Assembly: GCF_001669775.1 (NCBI RefSeq)
Contig: NZ_LXWK01000015.1
Span: 1-64,000 of the forward strand
Direction of reading: 5' to 3'
Length of the DNA: 64,000 nucleotides
Source: Rheinheimera sp. SA_1
Lineage (GTDB): Bacteria; Pseudomonadota; Gammaproteobacteria; Enterobacterales; Alteromonadaceae
Both the position numbers and the translations under genes were made by a program. Positions 26,699 through 37,256 of the stretch are shown one piece after another. The notes under the pieces are model-generated. The model did no database searches. It saw only the letters and a program-made list of their open reading frames with translations, and was not told the origin of the DNA. Positions within the stretch are counted from its first letter, which is position 1, and each line of letters begins with the position of its first letter.

Positions 26699-27994
26699 AT
26701 GGCTATTGATCTGCAATTTGACCGTCAACATATCTGGCATCCTTATACTTCCTTGCAAAACCCGTTGCCGGTCTACGCCGTCACTCACGCATCTGGTGTA
26801 CACCTTTATCTTGAAGATGGCCGTTCGCTGATAGACGGTACCTCCAGTTGGTGGTCGGCGGTGCATGGTTACAATCATCCGGTGTTGAATGCCGCGGTGA
26901 CTGAGCAGCTCAGCAAAATGAGCCATGTGATGTTTGGTGGCATTACCCATCAACCGGCGGTCGATTTAGCCAAAACGTTGTTGTCGCTGGTACCAGCTTC
27001 ACTACAAAAAGTGTTTTTCGCCGACAGCGGTTCGATTGCGGTAGAAGTGGCGCTGAAAATGGCGCTGCAGTTCTGGCTGTCGCAGGGTAACCAAAATAAA
27101 ACCAAAATCTTAAGCCTTGCCAAGGCCTATCATGGCGATACTTTTGCTGCGATGGCGGTGTGTGATCCCGATGATGGCATGCATAGCCTGTTTCGCAGTC
27201 AGCTGACGCCACAGTTATTTGCGCCTGCACCACAAAGCAGGTTTGATGGCGCATGGTTACCTGAAGATGAAACCGCGTTACGGTCGTTGTTTCGACAGCA
27301 TCATGCGGAACTAGCGGCAATGATTGCCGAGCCCATTTTGCAAGGCGCTGGTGGCATGCGAATGTATCACCCACGATATCTGCAACTTTGCCGCGAATTA
27401 TGCAACGAATTTAATGTGCTGCTGATTTGTGATGAGATTGCCACCGGTTTTGGCCGTACCGGCAAGTTATTTGCCTGTGAACATGCCGCCATAGCACCAG
27501 ATATTATGTGTGTTGGTAAGGCGCTGAGTGGCGGTTACATCACCTTGGCTGCCACTTTATGCAACGACAAAGTCGCCAATGGTATTACCGGCGCCTTGAT
27601 GCATGGGCCAACCTATATGGCCAATCCGCTGGCCTGCAGCGTAGCGAACGCCAGTTTGCAGTTAATTGCCAGCGGACAATGGCAAACCCAGGTTGCCGCG
27701 ATTGAACAACAACTTACATCAGAACTGCAATCGGCAAAAAATTTGCCACAAGTAGCCGATGTGCGGGTGCTGGGTGCTGTGGCCGTGCTGGAAATGACGG
27801 CTACGGTGGATGTGGCGTTATGTCAGCGGCTATTTGTGGATTTGGGCGTTTGGATCCGACCTTTTGGTCGATTGTTGTATTTGATGCCGCCTTTTATCAT
27901 CAAACCGGCGGAACTCAGTCAACTCACCAGCGCAATATTACAGGTGGCGGCACAGCAGATTTTTACCGCGCAACCGCCACTGCCGGGAGCCTGA
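26699..27994 (+). CDS. bioA: Adenosylmethionine-8-amino-7-oxononanoate aminotransferase
   Basis: 431 residues. A PLP aminotransferase that uses S-adenosylmethionine as amino donor to make 7,8-diaminononanoate. Family marks are HIWHPYTSLQNP at the start, DGTSSWWSAVHGYNHP, YHGDTFAAMAVCDP, LLICDEIATGFGRTGKLFACEHA and the PLP lysine in CVGKALSGGYITLAA. Start ATG 26699 has only a weak ribosome-binding site (TTGAGC). It is divergent from bioB and ends 3 bp from a convergent lipoprotein gene. Confidence 0.95.
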   Translation: MAIDLQFDRQHIWHPYTSLQNPLPVYAVTHASGVHLYLEDGRSLIDGTSSWWSAVHGYNHPVLNAAVTEQLSKMSHVMFGGITHQPAVDLAKTLLSLVPASLQKVFFADSGSIAVEVALKMALQFWLSQGNQNKTKILSLAKAYHGDTFAAMAVCDPDDGMHSLFRSQLTPQLFAPAPQSRFDGAWLPEDETALRSLFRQHHAELAAMIAEPILQGAGGMRMYHPRYLQLCRELCNEFNVLLICDEIATGFGRTGKLFACEHAAIAPDIMCVGKALSGGYITLAATLCNDKVANGITGALMHGPTYMANPLACSVANASLQLIASGQWQTQVAAIEQQLTSELQSAKNLPQVADVRVLGAVAVLEMTATVDVALCQRLFVDLGVWIRPFGRLLYLMPPFIIKPAELSQLTSAILQVAAQQIFTAQPPLPGA

Positions 27995-27997
27995 GGG

Positions 27998-28288
27998 TTA
28001 ATTAAAAGGAGATGGCTGTTCGCTGTTGATGGCCGATTCTAGCTGCGAGCGGTGTCGTACCTTTTCGATCGCTTGATCAAGTTGTTTGACCTTTGGATCG
28101 TTGGATTTAAAAATATCTGATTTAGCGGATATTGCTTTTTGTTCATCAATTTCTTTTTGCATATAAACCCCAGTGATCACTGCAGCTGTTGCATTAAACA
28201 CGTCATTATCGGTGTCTATCAGCACACAACCAACCGTCGCTTGCATCATCAATCCAAGGGTTAAAATTCGTATCAAATTCAGTTTCAT
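27998..28288 (-). CDS. Small putative lipoprotein, unknown function
   Basis: 96 residues from ATG 28286-28288. A signal-like stretch MKLNLIRILTLGLMMQATVGC ends in a cysteine that could be lipidated (imperfect lipobox ATVGC), then VLIDTDNDVFNATAAVITG and a charged, probably helical remainder (KAISAKSDIFKSNDPKVKQ). An upstream in-frame ATG (28316-28318) adds ten residues. I do not recognise the family. It converges with bioA. Confidence 0.55.
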   Translation of the reverse strand: MKLNLIRILTLGLMMQATVGCVLIDTDNDVFNATAAVITGVYMQKEIDEQKAISAKSDIFKSNDPKVKQLDQAIEKVRHRSQLESAINSEQPSPFN

Positions 28289-28416
28289 CGTGAGCTCGCT
28301 GTTAGAAGACCGTTTCATAATAAAACCGGAAATCTAAAACAATGAAACTGACGCGTAGCTGAATTGTATTTTATGCAGCAAAATTGCAGCAGAAACTGTA
28401 ACAACTATCAGATACG

Positions 28417-28791
28417 TCAAACCACCTGATACAAATAAGCTAACAAGGCTGCAGACATCGCTAACAGCACCAGCACGTTATAGCGCATCCGATCATGAGC
28501 CCGGCGTAATCGGGCACGATTAAGCAATAAGCTGAGTAAACTGATGCCACAGCACCACCACAATAGATACATCAGTTGCGGCGTGAGATCCGGATGCCAA
28601 TATTCACGAATTGAAATGCCCCAGTAACGCACTAACCCCGAATTAAACTCCGGTTTTGCCATATGGGCAAAACCTAGTGCGGCAACAAAACCTACCCAGC
28701 CAGCGATCGATAATAAGCTCAGACAATGTAATAACCAGTCTGGGCCTTTACGGCGATTTTTCGGTGGTGCTGCTTGGTTTTGCTCAGTCAA
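28417..28791 (-). CDS. Small membrane protein, unknown function
   Basis: 124 residues. A polar, Lys/Arg-rich N-terminus ([13 protein letters not shown]) is followed by three predicted membrane segments: [39 protein letters not shown] and [15 protein letters not shown]. No catalytic motif is visible. It is divergent from asnS, with 118 bp between, and preceded by a 98-bp gap without features. Confidence 0.6.
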   Translation of the reverse strand: MTEQNQAAPPKNRRKGPDWLLHCLSLLSIAGWVGFVAALGFAHMAKPEFNSGLVRYWGISIREYWHPDLTPQLMYLLWWCCGISLLSLLLNRARLRRAHDRMRYNVLVLLAMSAALLAYLYQVV

Positions 28792-28857
28792 ATCGGGCTT
28801 CCTGTCAATTTTTGCTTGTGTTGAAACGCGGCCTGCGTATGATTACACCTCTTTAGC

Positions 28858-28881
28858 GAAATTCAAATCGAAATTCAAACC
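28858..28881 (+). repeat. 12-bp tandem duplication in the asnS leader
   Basis: GAAATTCAAATC at 28858-28869 is repeated at 28870-28881 with the last bases changed. It sits between the predicted promoter area (TTGTGT 28816-28821, TATGAT 28838-28843, weak) and the asnS start. Confidence 0.5.
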
Positions 28882-28909
28882 ATTCAAGCAGCAAGTTGGA
28901 GCCTATTGC

Positions 28910-30310
28910 ATGACACATGCAGTGATTAAAGATATTTTGGCCGGCAAATATGCAGTCGGCGACCTGGTTACCATTAAAGGCTGGATCCGCACCCGTCGCG
29001 ATTCCAAAGCTGGTATTTCTTTCCTCGCCGTACACGACGGCAGCTGTTTTGATGCACTGCAAGCCGTCGCTCCGGCTGAACTGAATAATTACGAAACTGA
29101 AATTAAACGCCTGACGACGGCTTGTTCAGTGATTGTCAGCGGTACCATCGCCAAATCTGAAGGCCAGGGCCAATCCTTTGAAATTCAAGCCAATCTTGTT
29201 GAAGTATTGGGTTGGGTCGAAAATCCGGATACCTACCCAATGGCGCCAAAACGCCATTCGATGGAATATCTGCGCGAACAGGCACACTTACGCTCACGTA
29301 CCAACATGGTAGGTGCTATTACCCGGGTTCGCCACTGTCTGGCCCAGGCCATTCACCGCTTCTTCCATGAGCGTGGTTTTTACTGGATCAGCACACCAAT
29401 TATTACCGGTGCCGATGCTGAAGGTGCAGGTGAAATGTTCCGCGTCAGTACTTTAGACATGGAAAACCTGCCGCGTGATGACAAAGGCAAAGTTGATTAC
29501 AAGCAAGACTTCTTCGGCAAAGAAACCTTTTTAACGGTGTCTGGTCAGCTCAACGTTGAAACCTACGCTTGTGCGCTGTCCAATGTGTACACCTTCGGCC
29601 CGACTTTCCGTGCAGAAAACTCGAACACCACCCGCCACTTAGCCGAATTCTGGATGATTGAACCAGAAGTGGCCTTTGCTGAATTAAAAGATGTGGCGCA
29701 GTTGGCCGAAGACATGCTGAAGTATGTATTCAACGCTGTATTGACTGAACGCAGCGATGACATGGCGTTTTTCGCCGAGCGTGTGGACGATAAAGCCATC
29801 AGCCGCCTGCAAGACATTATCAATTCTAGCTTCGTGCGGATGGATTACACCGAAGCGGTGGATATTCTGAAGACCTGTGGCAAAAAATTCGACTACCCGG
29901 TGGAATGGGGTGTGGATTTACAATCTGAACACGAGCGTTATTTAGCCGAAGTGCATGTTGGCGCGCCGGTTATTCTGCAAAACTATCCAAAAGACATCAA
30001 AGCGTTTTACATGCGGATGAACGAAGATGGTAAAACTGTCGCCGCCATGGACATTCTGGCACCAGGTATCGGTGAAATCATTGGTGGTTCACAGCGTGAA
30101 GAGCGTTTAGAGCAACTCGATGCGCGAATGGATGCAATGGGTCTGTGTAAAGAAGATTACAGCTGGTACCGCGACCTGCGCCGTTATGGCACAGTGCCAC
30201 ATGCCGGTTTTGGTCTGGGCTTCGAACGTCTGGTGTCTTATGTGACGGGTGTGGGTAACGTGCGTGATGTGATTGCATTCCCACGGACCCCGGGTAATGC
30301 CGATTTCTAA
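28910..30310 (+). CDS. asnS: Asparaginyl-tRNA synthetase
   Basis: 466 residues, the same as E. coli AsnS. An N-terminal OB-fold anticodon domain ([20 protein letters not shown]) precedes the class-II core with motif 2 [21 protein letters not shown]-type residues (about 223-243) and motif 3 [15 protein letters not shown] near the C-terminus. Loads asparagine on tRNA-Asn in the cytosol. Starts at ATG 28910; ends before a clear terminator. Confidence 0.96.
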   Translation: MTHAVIKDILAGKYAVGDLVTIKGWIRTRRDSKAGISFLAVHDGSCFDALQAVAPAELNNYETEIKRLTTACSVIVSGTIAKSEGQGQSFEIQANLVEVLGWVENPDTYPMAPKRHSMEYLREQAHLRSRTNMVGAITRVRHCLAQAIHRFFHERGFYWISTPIITGADAEGAGEMFRVSTLDMENLPRDDKGKVDYKQDFFGKETFLTVSGQLNVETYACALSNVYTFGPTFRAENSNTTRHLAEFWMIEPEVAFAELKDVAQLAEDMLKYVFNAVLTERSDDMAFFAERVDDKAISRLQDIINSSFVRMDYTEAVDILKTCGKKFDYPVEWGVDLQSEHERYLAEVHVGAPVILQNYPKDIKAFYMRMNEDGKTVAAMDILAPGIGEIIGGSQREERLEQLDARMDAMGLCKEDYSWYRDLRRYGTVPHAGFGLGFERLVSYVTGVGNVRDVIAFPRTPGNADF

Positions 30311-30350
30311 GCGTTGTTCAACACACTGACATTCGTCAGTTGCTAAAAAT

Positions 30351-30380
30351 AAACCCCACTTTTCAGTGGGGTTTTGTTTT
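30351..30380 (+). terminator. asnS terminator
   Basis: AAACCCCACT (30351-30360) pairs with AGTGGGGTTT (30365-30374) around a TTTC loop, followed by TGTTTTT. It begins 40 bp after the asnS stop. Confidence 0.85.
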
Positions 30381-30456
30381 TAGGAATAATTTTAGATTTT
30401 AGGTTTCGTCCGCATCATCAGCTTGCCGGTAATGCCGCTGATACCTCAATAAAAAA

Positions 30457-31017
30457 TCAGATAAAATCTGAGAAATACTCGCTGCAATCGACCAATTTAC
30501 GCTCCGGAGCTTCCGTAGCACAGGTGCCTAAATATAAATATCCGACAATTTCGTCATCTTCGCCTAAACCTAAGGTTTGTTTAACAAACTCATACTGGGT
30601 GTAAGCGCCGGTGCGCCAAATTCCGCCAAACCCAAGTGCAAAGGCCGCTTGTTGCATCGCCATCACCGCGCAAGCCGCTGATTGCACTTGCTCTTGCACC
30701 GGAACTTTATGATGCTCGGTACATTTGGCGATACAGGCAATCACCATCGGCGCGCGCAGCGGTAACTGGCGTGCCCGCTCTAATAATTCATTGGCAATCG
30801 ACGGGTCGTCTTCCACTGCCGCTTCGGCGAAAATATCACCGAGTTTTGCCAGTGCAATACGGCCACTAAATACAACAAAACGCCATGGTTTTAAACCGCC
30901 ATGATCCGGTACCCGCAATGCGGCTTGTTTAATCAGAGTTAATGCTTCACCACTCGGTGCCGGCTCAGTCAGTCGCGGCGAAGAATAGCGGGTGGTTAAT
31001 AAGGTGATCGCATCCAT
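30457..31017 (-). CDS. Nitroreductase family protein (YdjA-like)
   Basis: 186 residues from ATG 31015-31017 (CAAGGGCAG upstream). A flavin-binding nitroreductase fold is suggested by TTRYSSPRLTEPAPSGEAL, AALRVPDHGGLKPWRFVV (family phosphate-binding segment), and AALAFGGIWRTGAYTQ-like residues. It matches the short YdjA branch of E. coli. An FMN enzyme using NAD(P)H is expected; the natural substrate is unknown. It lies 70 bp after the DoxX gene on the same strand. Confidence 0.85.
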   Translation of the reverse strand: MDAITLLTTRYSSPRLTEPAPSGEALTLIKQAALRVPDHGGLKPWRFVVFSGRIALAKLGDIFAEAAVEDDPSIANELLERARQLPLRAPMVIACIAKCTEHHKVPVQEQVQSAACAVMAMQQAAFALGFGGIWRTGAYTQYEFVKQTLGLGEDDEIVGYLYLGTCATEAPERKLVDCSEYFSDFI

Positions 31018-31087
31018 AAAAAGCTGCCCTTGGAGAAAATTCTCTGTAAGGCTAGCAAATAAAGTTAAAGCACGACAACAGTTTTCA

Positions 31088-31768
31088 TCAATCGCGCCCT
31101 CGTTTGCTGATCCAATAATCAACACTCAGGTATCGCCCGCCGCCTCTGGTCAGTAACTGCCACAGCATCAGAAGATAAATAACGGCAAACTCGGCACCAT
31201 TGTTGAGAATAGCGACGGGCCCCTTGGCCAACAGCCAGTCTATATCGCCATACTCAGTAAGCAATTGCCGGATTTTACTGAGTCGGTTCGCTATTTCGGC
31301 ACTTTGTTGCAGACTTTGTTCCGCCTCTGACAACCCAAACCAACTGAAAAATTGCGCCGCACTGCTGGCGCCATCCGCCGGTGCGATGGCAAACCAGCCG
31401 TGAGGCAGATGCACGGTCAATATGGCGACCAACATCGTCAACAGCAGCGGCAATGCAAACAACCGCGTTGCCAACCCCAGCAATAACGCAAAACCGCCGA
31501 CTAATTCAATATATCCAACAAGCGTGGCTAGCAACATGGGTGCGGGTAAACCTAAACCCCACTCCTGATTGCCAAACCATTGCACGACTGCGGGATCGGC
31601 CAGCACTCTGGCCAAGCCATCCAGCTCCGGGTTATTCCAGCCAAGTTTACTAAAACCCGCTACCGCCATGACCGGCGCCAGCAATAACCGCACCGCCAAT
31701 AACAATATAAATTCCGATTGCCGGCAGCAGCGCAGAAATTGCAGATGATAAAATTTGAGGACAGCCAT
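31088..31768 (-). CDS. DoxX family membrane protein
   Basis: 226 residues. The DoxX pattern is visible: RLLLAPVMAVAGFSKLGWNNPE (first membrane segment with the family Arg/Lys), LLATLVGYIELVGGFALLLGLATRLFALPLLL and a last hydrophobic segment FAVIYLLMLWQLLTRG. The middle region (about 120-175) is longer than minimal DoxX proteins. DoxX relatives are inner-membrane proteins linked to redox processes; no specific role can be given. Transcribed toward the nitroreductase gene. Confidence 0.8.
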   Translation of the reverse strand: MAVLKFYHLQFLRCCRQSEFILLLAVRLLLAPVMAVAGFSKLGWNNPELDGLARVLADPAVVQWFGNQEWGLGLPAPMLLATLVGYIELVGGFALLLGLATRLFALPLLLTMLVAILTVHLPHGWFAIAPADGASSAAQFFSWFGLSEAEQSLQQSAEIANRLSKIRQLLTEYGDIDWLLAKGPVAILNNGAEFAVIYLLMLWQLLTRGGGRYLSVDYWISKRGRD

Positions 31769-31904
31769 TAAACAGTTTCCGAAATTGATTCATTCGGAAT
31801 ACCAGACCGGATGGACGTGTTTTTACTTTCTGCAGGCACCGCAACCGAACGACCGTTAGCCGTTAACAATAAGCAGCCAGATAGGCTGGCCGCCGTGTTG
31901 ACGA

Positions 31905-33326
31905 TCAGAAACTCAATGCTCTTTGATATAACTGCTGATACAACAATGCCGCCTGATCCCAGCCAAAATACTGTTGCATACCACGCTGTTGCATGGTTTT
32001 GTATTTACGCTGATCGGCATACAAGGCAATAGCTTGCTGCAAAGCGACCATGACATCTTCAACCGATGGTTGTTCAAACGAAATACCGGTCGCGCCACGT
32101 TTGCCAAGCCCCACCACGGTATCCTTCAGGCCACCGGTGGCGCGAACAATCGGCAAGGTGCCATAACGCAAACTGTAAATCTGATTCAGGCCACAGGGTT
32201 CAAACAAACTTGGCATCAGGAAAAAATCGCCTGCCGCTTCTAACTGATGCGAAAAATCTTCATCAAAACCTTCAATAAACCGAAATTTCTCCGGAAATTG
32301 CTGCTGTAGTTGTTTGAGCGGCCCGATAAACTGCTGCTCTCCCGTCCCCATCATCACCACTTGAGCCTGTGCCTCACCGAGCCACTGCGCCAGCGCCGGA
32401 ATGAGATAACTGAATCCCTTCTGGCCAGTCACCCGGCTGACCGCCACAAACAGCGGTGCTTTCGTTTCAGCCAGATTGACCTGCTGCCGCAGCTGCGCTT
32501 TACAAAGGGCTTTGCCGTGCAAGTCATCCGCACTGTAATGGGCAATTAACGAATGATCGGTCTTCGGGTCCCAGCGACTGTAGTCGCAGCCATTCAAGAT
32601 GCCGCTAAAATCGGCTTGTCGCGCCTGATAAAGTTGACTGAGCCCATTGGCAGCCGGTTCAGATAACAACTCTTCCCGATAGCCCTGGCTTACGGTATTG
32701 AGTTGACTGGCGTTCATCACGCCAATGCTTAACATCGACAACTGCACCTGCTCTGGCACTTCATGCGGACTCAGGCCAAGCACAGGTAAATCGTGCCAGC
32801 CAAGCCCTTGTTGATAAGCTGCATTATGAATACTGAGCACAAAACGGCTATTGAGCAATTTGCCTTGTTGTTGCAACTGCTTCAGATACACCGAACCTAA
32901 TGCCGACTGCCAGTCATGGCCATGAATGATCGCCGGGCTTTGTGCTTCAGGTAGTGTTGCCAAATACGCCAATACCGCTTTACAGAAAAATGCAAAACGT
33001 AATGCGTTGTCCGGATAAGCGTGCTCACCATCGTCATAAGGCCGTGGCCGGTGAAAAAAATCATGGTGTTCAATCAGCGCGATGTCGATATCGTCGTGCT
33101 GCAGATGACGAATGGCAGCGCCGATATGCTGCCCGTTCATCTCAACATAAACTGACTGCCACTGATCGAACAGTGGCAAAGAGTACAACGCGCCATAGCG
33201 CGGCAGCAGGATGGTCAACTGATGCCCTTGCTGGCGCAGGGCTTGCGCCAGGCCACGGGTTGCATCAGCCAGGCCACCGGTTTTCAGCAAACCTTCGTAT
33301 TCACTACATAAAAACACTACTTGCAT
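31905..33326 (-). CDS. glgA: Glycogen synthase (ADP-glucose type)
   Basis: 473 residues, a GT5-family glycosyltransferase. N-terminal ADP-glucose binding KTGGLADATRGLAQALRQ (about 16-33), then IIHGHDWQSALGSVYLK, FVLSIHNAAYQQG, FVAVSRVTGQKGF and the C-terminal LMPSLFEPCGLNQIYSLRYGTLPI. Extends alpha-1,4-glucan from ADP-glucose. It follows glgC by 95 bp on the same strand; branching and debranching genes are not in the window. The 136 bp downstream shows no strong terminator. Confidence 0.93.
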   Translation of the reverse strand: MQVVFLCSEYEGLLKTGGLADATRGLAQALRQQGHQLTILLPRYGALYSLPLFDQWQSVYVEMNGQHIGAAIRHLQHDDIDIALIEHHDFFHRPRPYDDGEHAYPDNALRFAFFCKAVLAYLATLPEAQSPAIIHGHDWQSALGSVYLKQLQQQGKLLNSRFVLSIHNAAYQQGLGWHDLPVLGLSPHEVPEQVQLSMLSIGVMNASQLNTVSQGYREELLSEPAANGLSQLYQARQADFSGILNGCDYSRWDPKTDHSLIAHYSADDLHGKALCKAQLRQQVNLAETKAPLFVAVSRVTGQKGFSYLIPALAQWLGEAQAQVVMMGTGEQQFIGPLKQLQQQFPEKFRFIEGFDEDFSHQLEAAGDFFLMPSLFEPCGLNQIYSLRYGTLPIVRATGGLKDTVVGLGKRGATGISFEQPSVEDVMVALQQAIALYADQRKYKTMQQRGMQQYFGWDQAALLYQQLYQRALSF

Positions 33327-33364
33327 GTCAAACCTTATTCAGCTGAAGCGCTGTTGGCCTGCCG

Positions 33365-33438
33365 GTCAAAACCAATTTTGTTAAAACCAACTCAATCCAA
33401 ACCAACTCAATCAAACCCTACTTAATCAAACCCAATCA
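33365..33438 (-). repeat. AAACCAACTCAATC-type short repeats at the glgC end
   Basis: Five degenerate copies of a 12-14 bp unit (AAACCAA plus CTCAATC or TTAATC) run from the glgC-glgA spacer into the last codons of glgC; the terminal GFD-stop of GlgC is itself written in this repeat (ATCAAACCC on the plus strand). Confidence 0.55.
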
Positions 33439-34654
33439 GGGCGCCTTTCGGGATCACCACCACGCCATCCGGCGAGACGTGGAACCGCTCTTTATCCAGC
33501 ACCGGATCTTCGCCAATCACCGTACCCGGCGCTATCTTCACGTCTTTGTCGATAATAGCGCGACGAATACGGCAACCGCGGCCAATGTCGTTATTACCCA
33601 TCAACACGCTTTTCTCGATGTAACCATGGCTGTGCACATGCACGTTGTAGCCAAGGATCGAATGATAAACGATAGAGCCACTAACAATACAGCCGGCAGC
33701 CACCATCGAACTAATGGCCTGACCGGTGCGGTTTGCTTCATCGTGCACAAATTTCGCCGGCGGCACTGGTGGCGTGTAACTGCGTAGCGGCCAGTATTTG
33801 TTATATAAATCAATCGGTGGCACGACTGAGATCAAATCCATATTGGCTTCATAATACGAATCGATGGTGCCAACATCGCGCCAGTAACCCCAGGCTTCTT
33901 CTTTTTCACCACGAATAATATTGGTAGAAAAATCGTAAACGTAGACGTCACCTTGCGGAAACAGCTTTGGAATAATGTTGTGACCAAAATCATGTTTGGA
34001 ATCATGCACTTTGGCATCTTCTTCCAGCACATCTACCAGACACTTCGCTTCAAAAATATAGTTGCCCATGGAAGCCAGTACAAAACCAGGTTTACCCGGT
34101 ATGGTTTTCGGATTTGATTTTGGTTTCTCTTCAAACCCAATCATTTTGCCGTTGGCATCCACTTCAATCACGCCAAATTCATGTGCCTGCGCAATAGGCA
34201 CCGGAATAGCTGCAACTGTTAATTTAGCATTATGCTGGCGGTGAAAATCCAGCATTTGCCGGACGTCCATTTTGTAAATATGGTCGCCACCAAATACACA
34301 AACATGTTCCGGATCAAGACCATGGATTAAATGCAGGTTCTGGTACACCGCATCGGCAGTGCCCAGATACCAGTGCTTACCGGTTTGCATTTGCGCCGGA
34401 ATAGGGTCGATAAACCTGTTGGTTAAACCTGTCACCCGCCAGGAACGGCTTAAATGCTTCATTAATGAATGCGACTTAAACTGGGTGATGACAAAAATCT
34501 GCAATAAATCTGAATTGACGAAATTGTTCAGCACAAAGTCGATAATCCGGTAGTTGCCACCAAATGGCACTGCGGGTTTGGCGCGGATCCCGGTTAACGG
34601 AGCCAGTCTGGTGCCTTCACCCCCGGCCAAAATCATTGTTAATACACCTGACAT
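33422..34654 (-). CDS. glgC: Glucose-1-phosphate adenylyltransferase
   Basis: 410 residues from ATG 34652-34654 (GGGAGTCTC upstream). Makes ADP-glucose for glycogen. The signature MILAGGEGTRLAPLTGIRAKP sits at residues 6-26, followed by PFGGNYRIIDFVLNN, HVCVFGGDHIYKMD, GFEEKP and the C-terminal left-handed helix domain (VHSHGYIEKSVLMG, IGRGCRIRRAIIDKDV). First gene of a glgC-glgA pair. Confidence 0.95.
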   Translation of the reverse strand: MSGVLTMILAGGEGTRLAPLTGIRAKPAVPFGGNYRIIDFVLNNFVNSDLLQIFVITQFKSHSLMKHLSRSWRVTGLTNRFIDPIPAQMQTGKHWYLGTADAVYQNLHLIHGLDPEHVCVFGGDHIYKMDVRQMLDFHRQHNAKLTVAAIPVPIAQAHEFGVIEVDANGKMIGFEEKPKSNPKTIPGKPGFVLASMGNYIFEAKCLVDVLEEDAKVHDSKHDFGHNIIPKLFPQGDVYVYDFSTNIIRGEKEEAWGYWRDVGTIDSYYEANMDLISVVPPIDLYNKYWPLRSYTPPVPPAKFVHDEANRTGQAISSMVAAGCIVSGSIVYHSILGYNVHVHSHGYIEKSVLMGNNDIGRGCRIRRAIIDKDVKIAPGTVIGEDPVLDKERFHVSPDGVVVIPKGALIGFD

Positions 34655-34739
34655 CTGAGACTCCCTGTTACTGATCACTGTGACGGCTCAAGCAGTTGCG
34701 ATGTTGACCCGCCAGCATTATCCCCTTCGATTTTCAATC

Positions 34740-34997
34740 TTATGCCTGAACTGCGAAGAGTAAATAGGTACTACCAACAAGGTATAGCAAAGCTGATACC
34801 ATGATTGTCATAACACCGATAAATCCTTGTATAGGCGGAAATAACTGCGCGGTGTGCAGCTTAATGTATGTCCCGGGTATGGCATCCGTATGACAATCTG
34901 CGCCAGATTGGTGCAAACTGAAATATTTGCACCAGCACGGCACAACAGCAAACTGTGTTGATTGTAATACCGCCAACGATGCACAAATGGCAAGCAA
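34740..34997 (-). CDS. Possible small membrane protein after fadH (start unresolved)
   Basis: A frame with two hydrophobic segments (LILLAICASLAVLQSTQ and FIGVMTIMVSALLYLVGSTYL), linked by a Cys/His-containing loop (CWCKYFSLHQSGADC), ends at 34740. It looks protein-like, but no ATG or ribosome-binding site is found after the fadH terminator. The nearest usable codons are TTG at 34997 and others just upstream; the open frame continues back into fadH. It may be a real gene with an odd start, a remnant, or chance. Confidence 0.25.
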   Translation of the reverse strand: MLAICASLAVLQSTQFAVVPCWCKYFSLHQSGADCHTDAIPGTYIKLHTAQLFPPIQGFIGVMTIMVSALLYLVGSTYLLFAVQA

Positions 34998-35025
34998 AAT
35001 CAGCGTTTTTAAGAAAAATCTGTAG

Positions 35026-35054
35026 AAAAACGGGCGCTCAGTGAATTGAGCGCC
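35026..35054 (-). terminator. fadH terminator
   Basis: Minus-strand stem GGCGCTCA / TGAGCGCC (35047-35054 / 35033-35040) with a 6-nt loop, followed by CGTTTTT. It starts 26 bp after the fadH stop. Confidence 0.8.
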
Positions 35055-35079
35055 GATGTGAAATATTACCGATAGTTGA

Positions 35080-37122
<2,043 letters not shown>

Positions 37123-37256
37123 TTAGTGGCAAGACTTTAGCCGCTTTTAACTGCACTGACAAGGAATATACATTTACTTACAAATTCCGTTTAAGTTCAT
37201 TGGGCATTTTCGGTATCTTAAGCGATTGATGAAGTTGTTTTATAAGGTGAATACGT

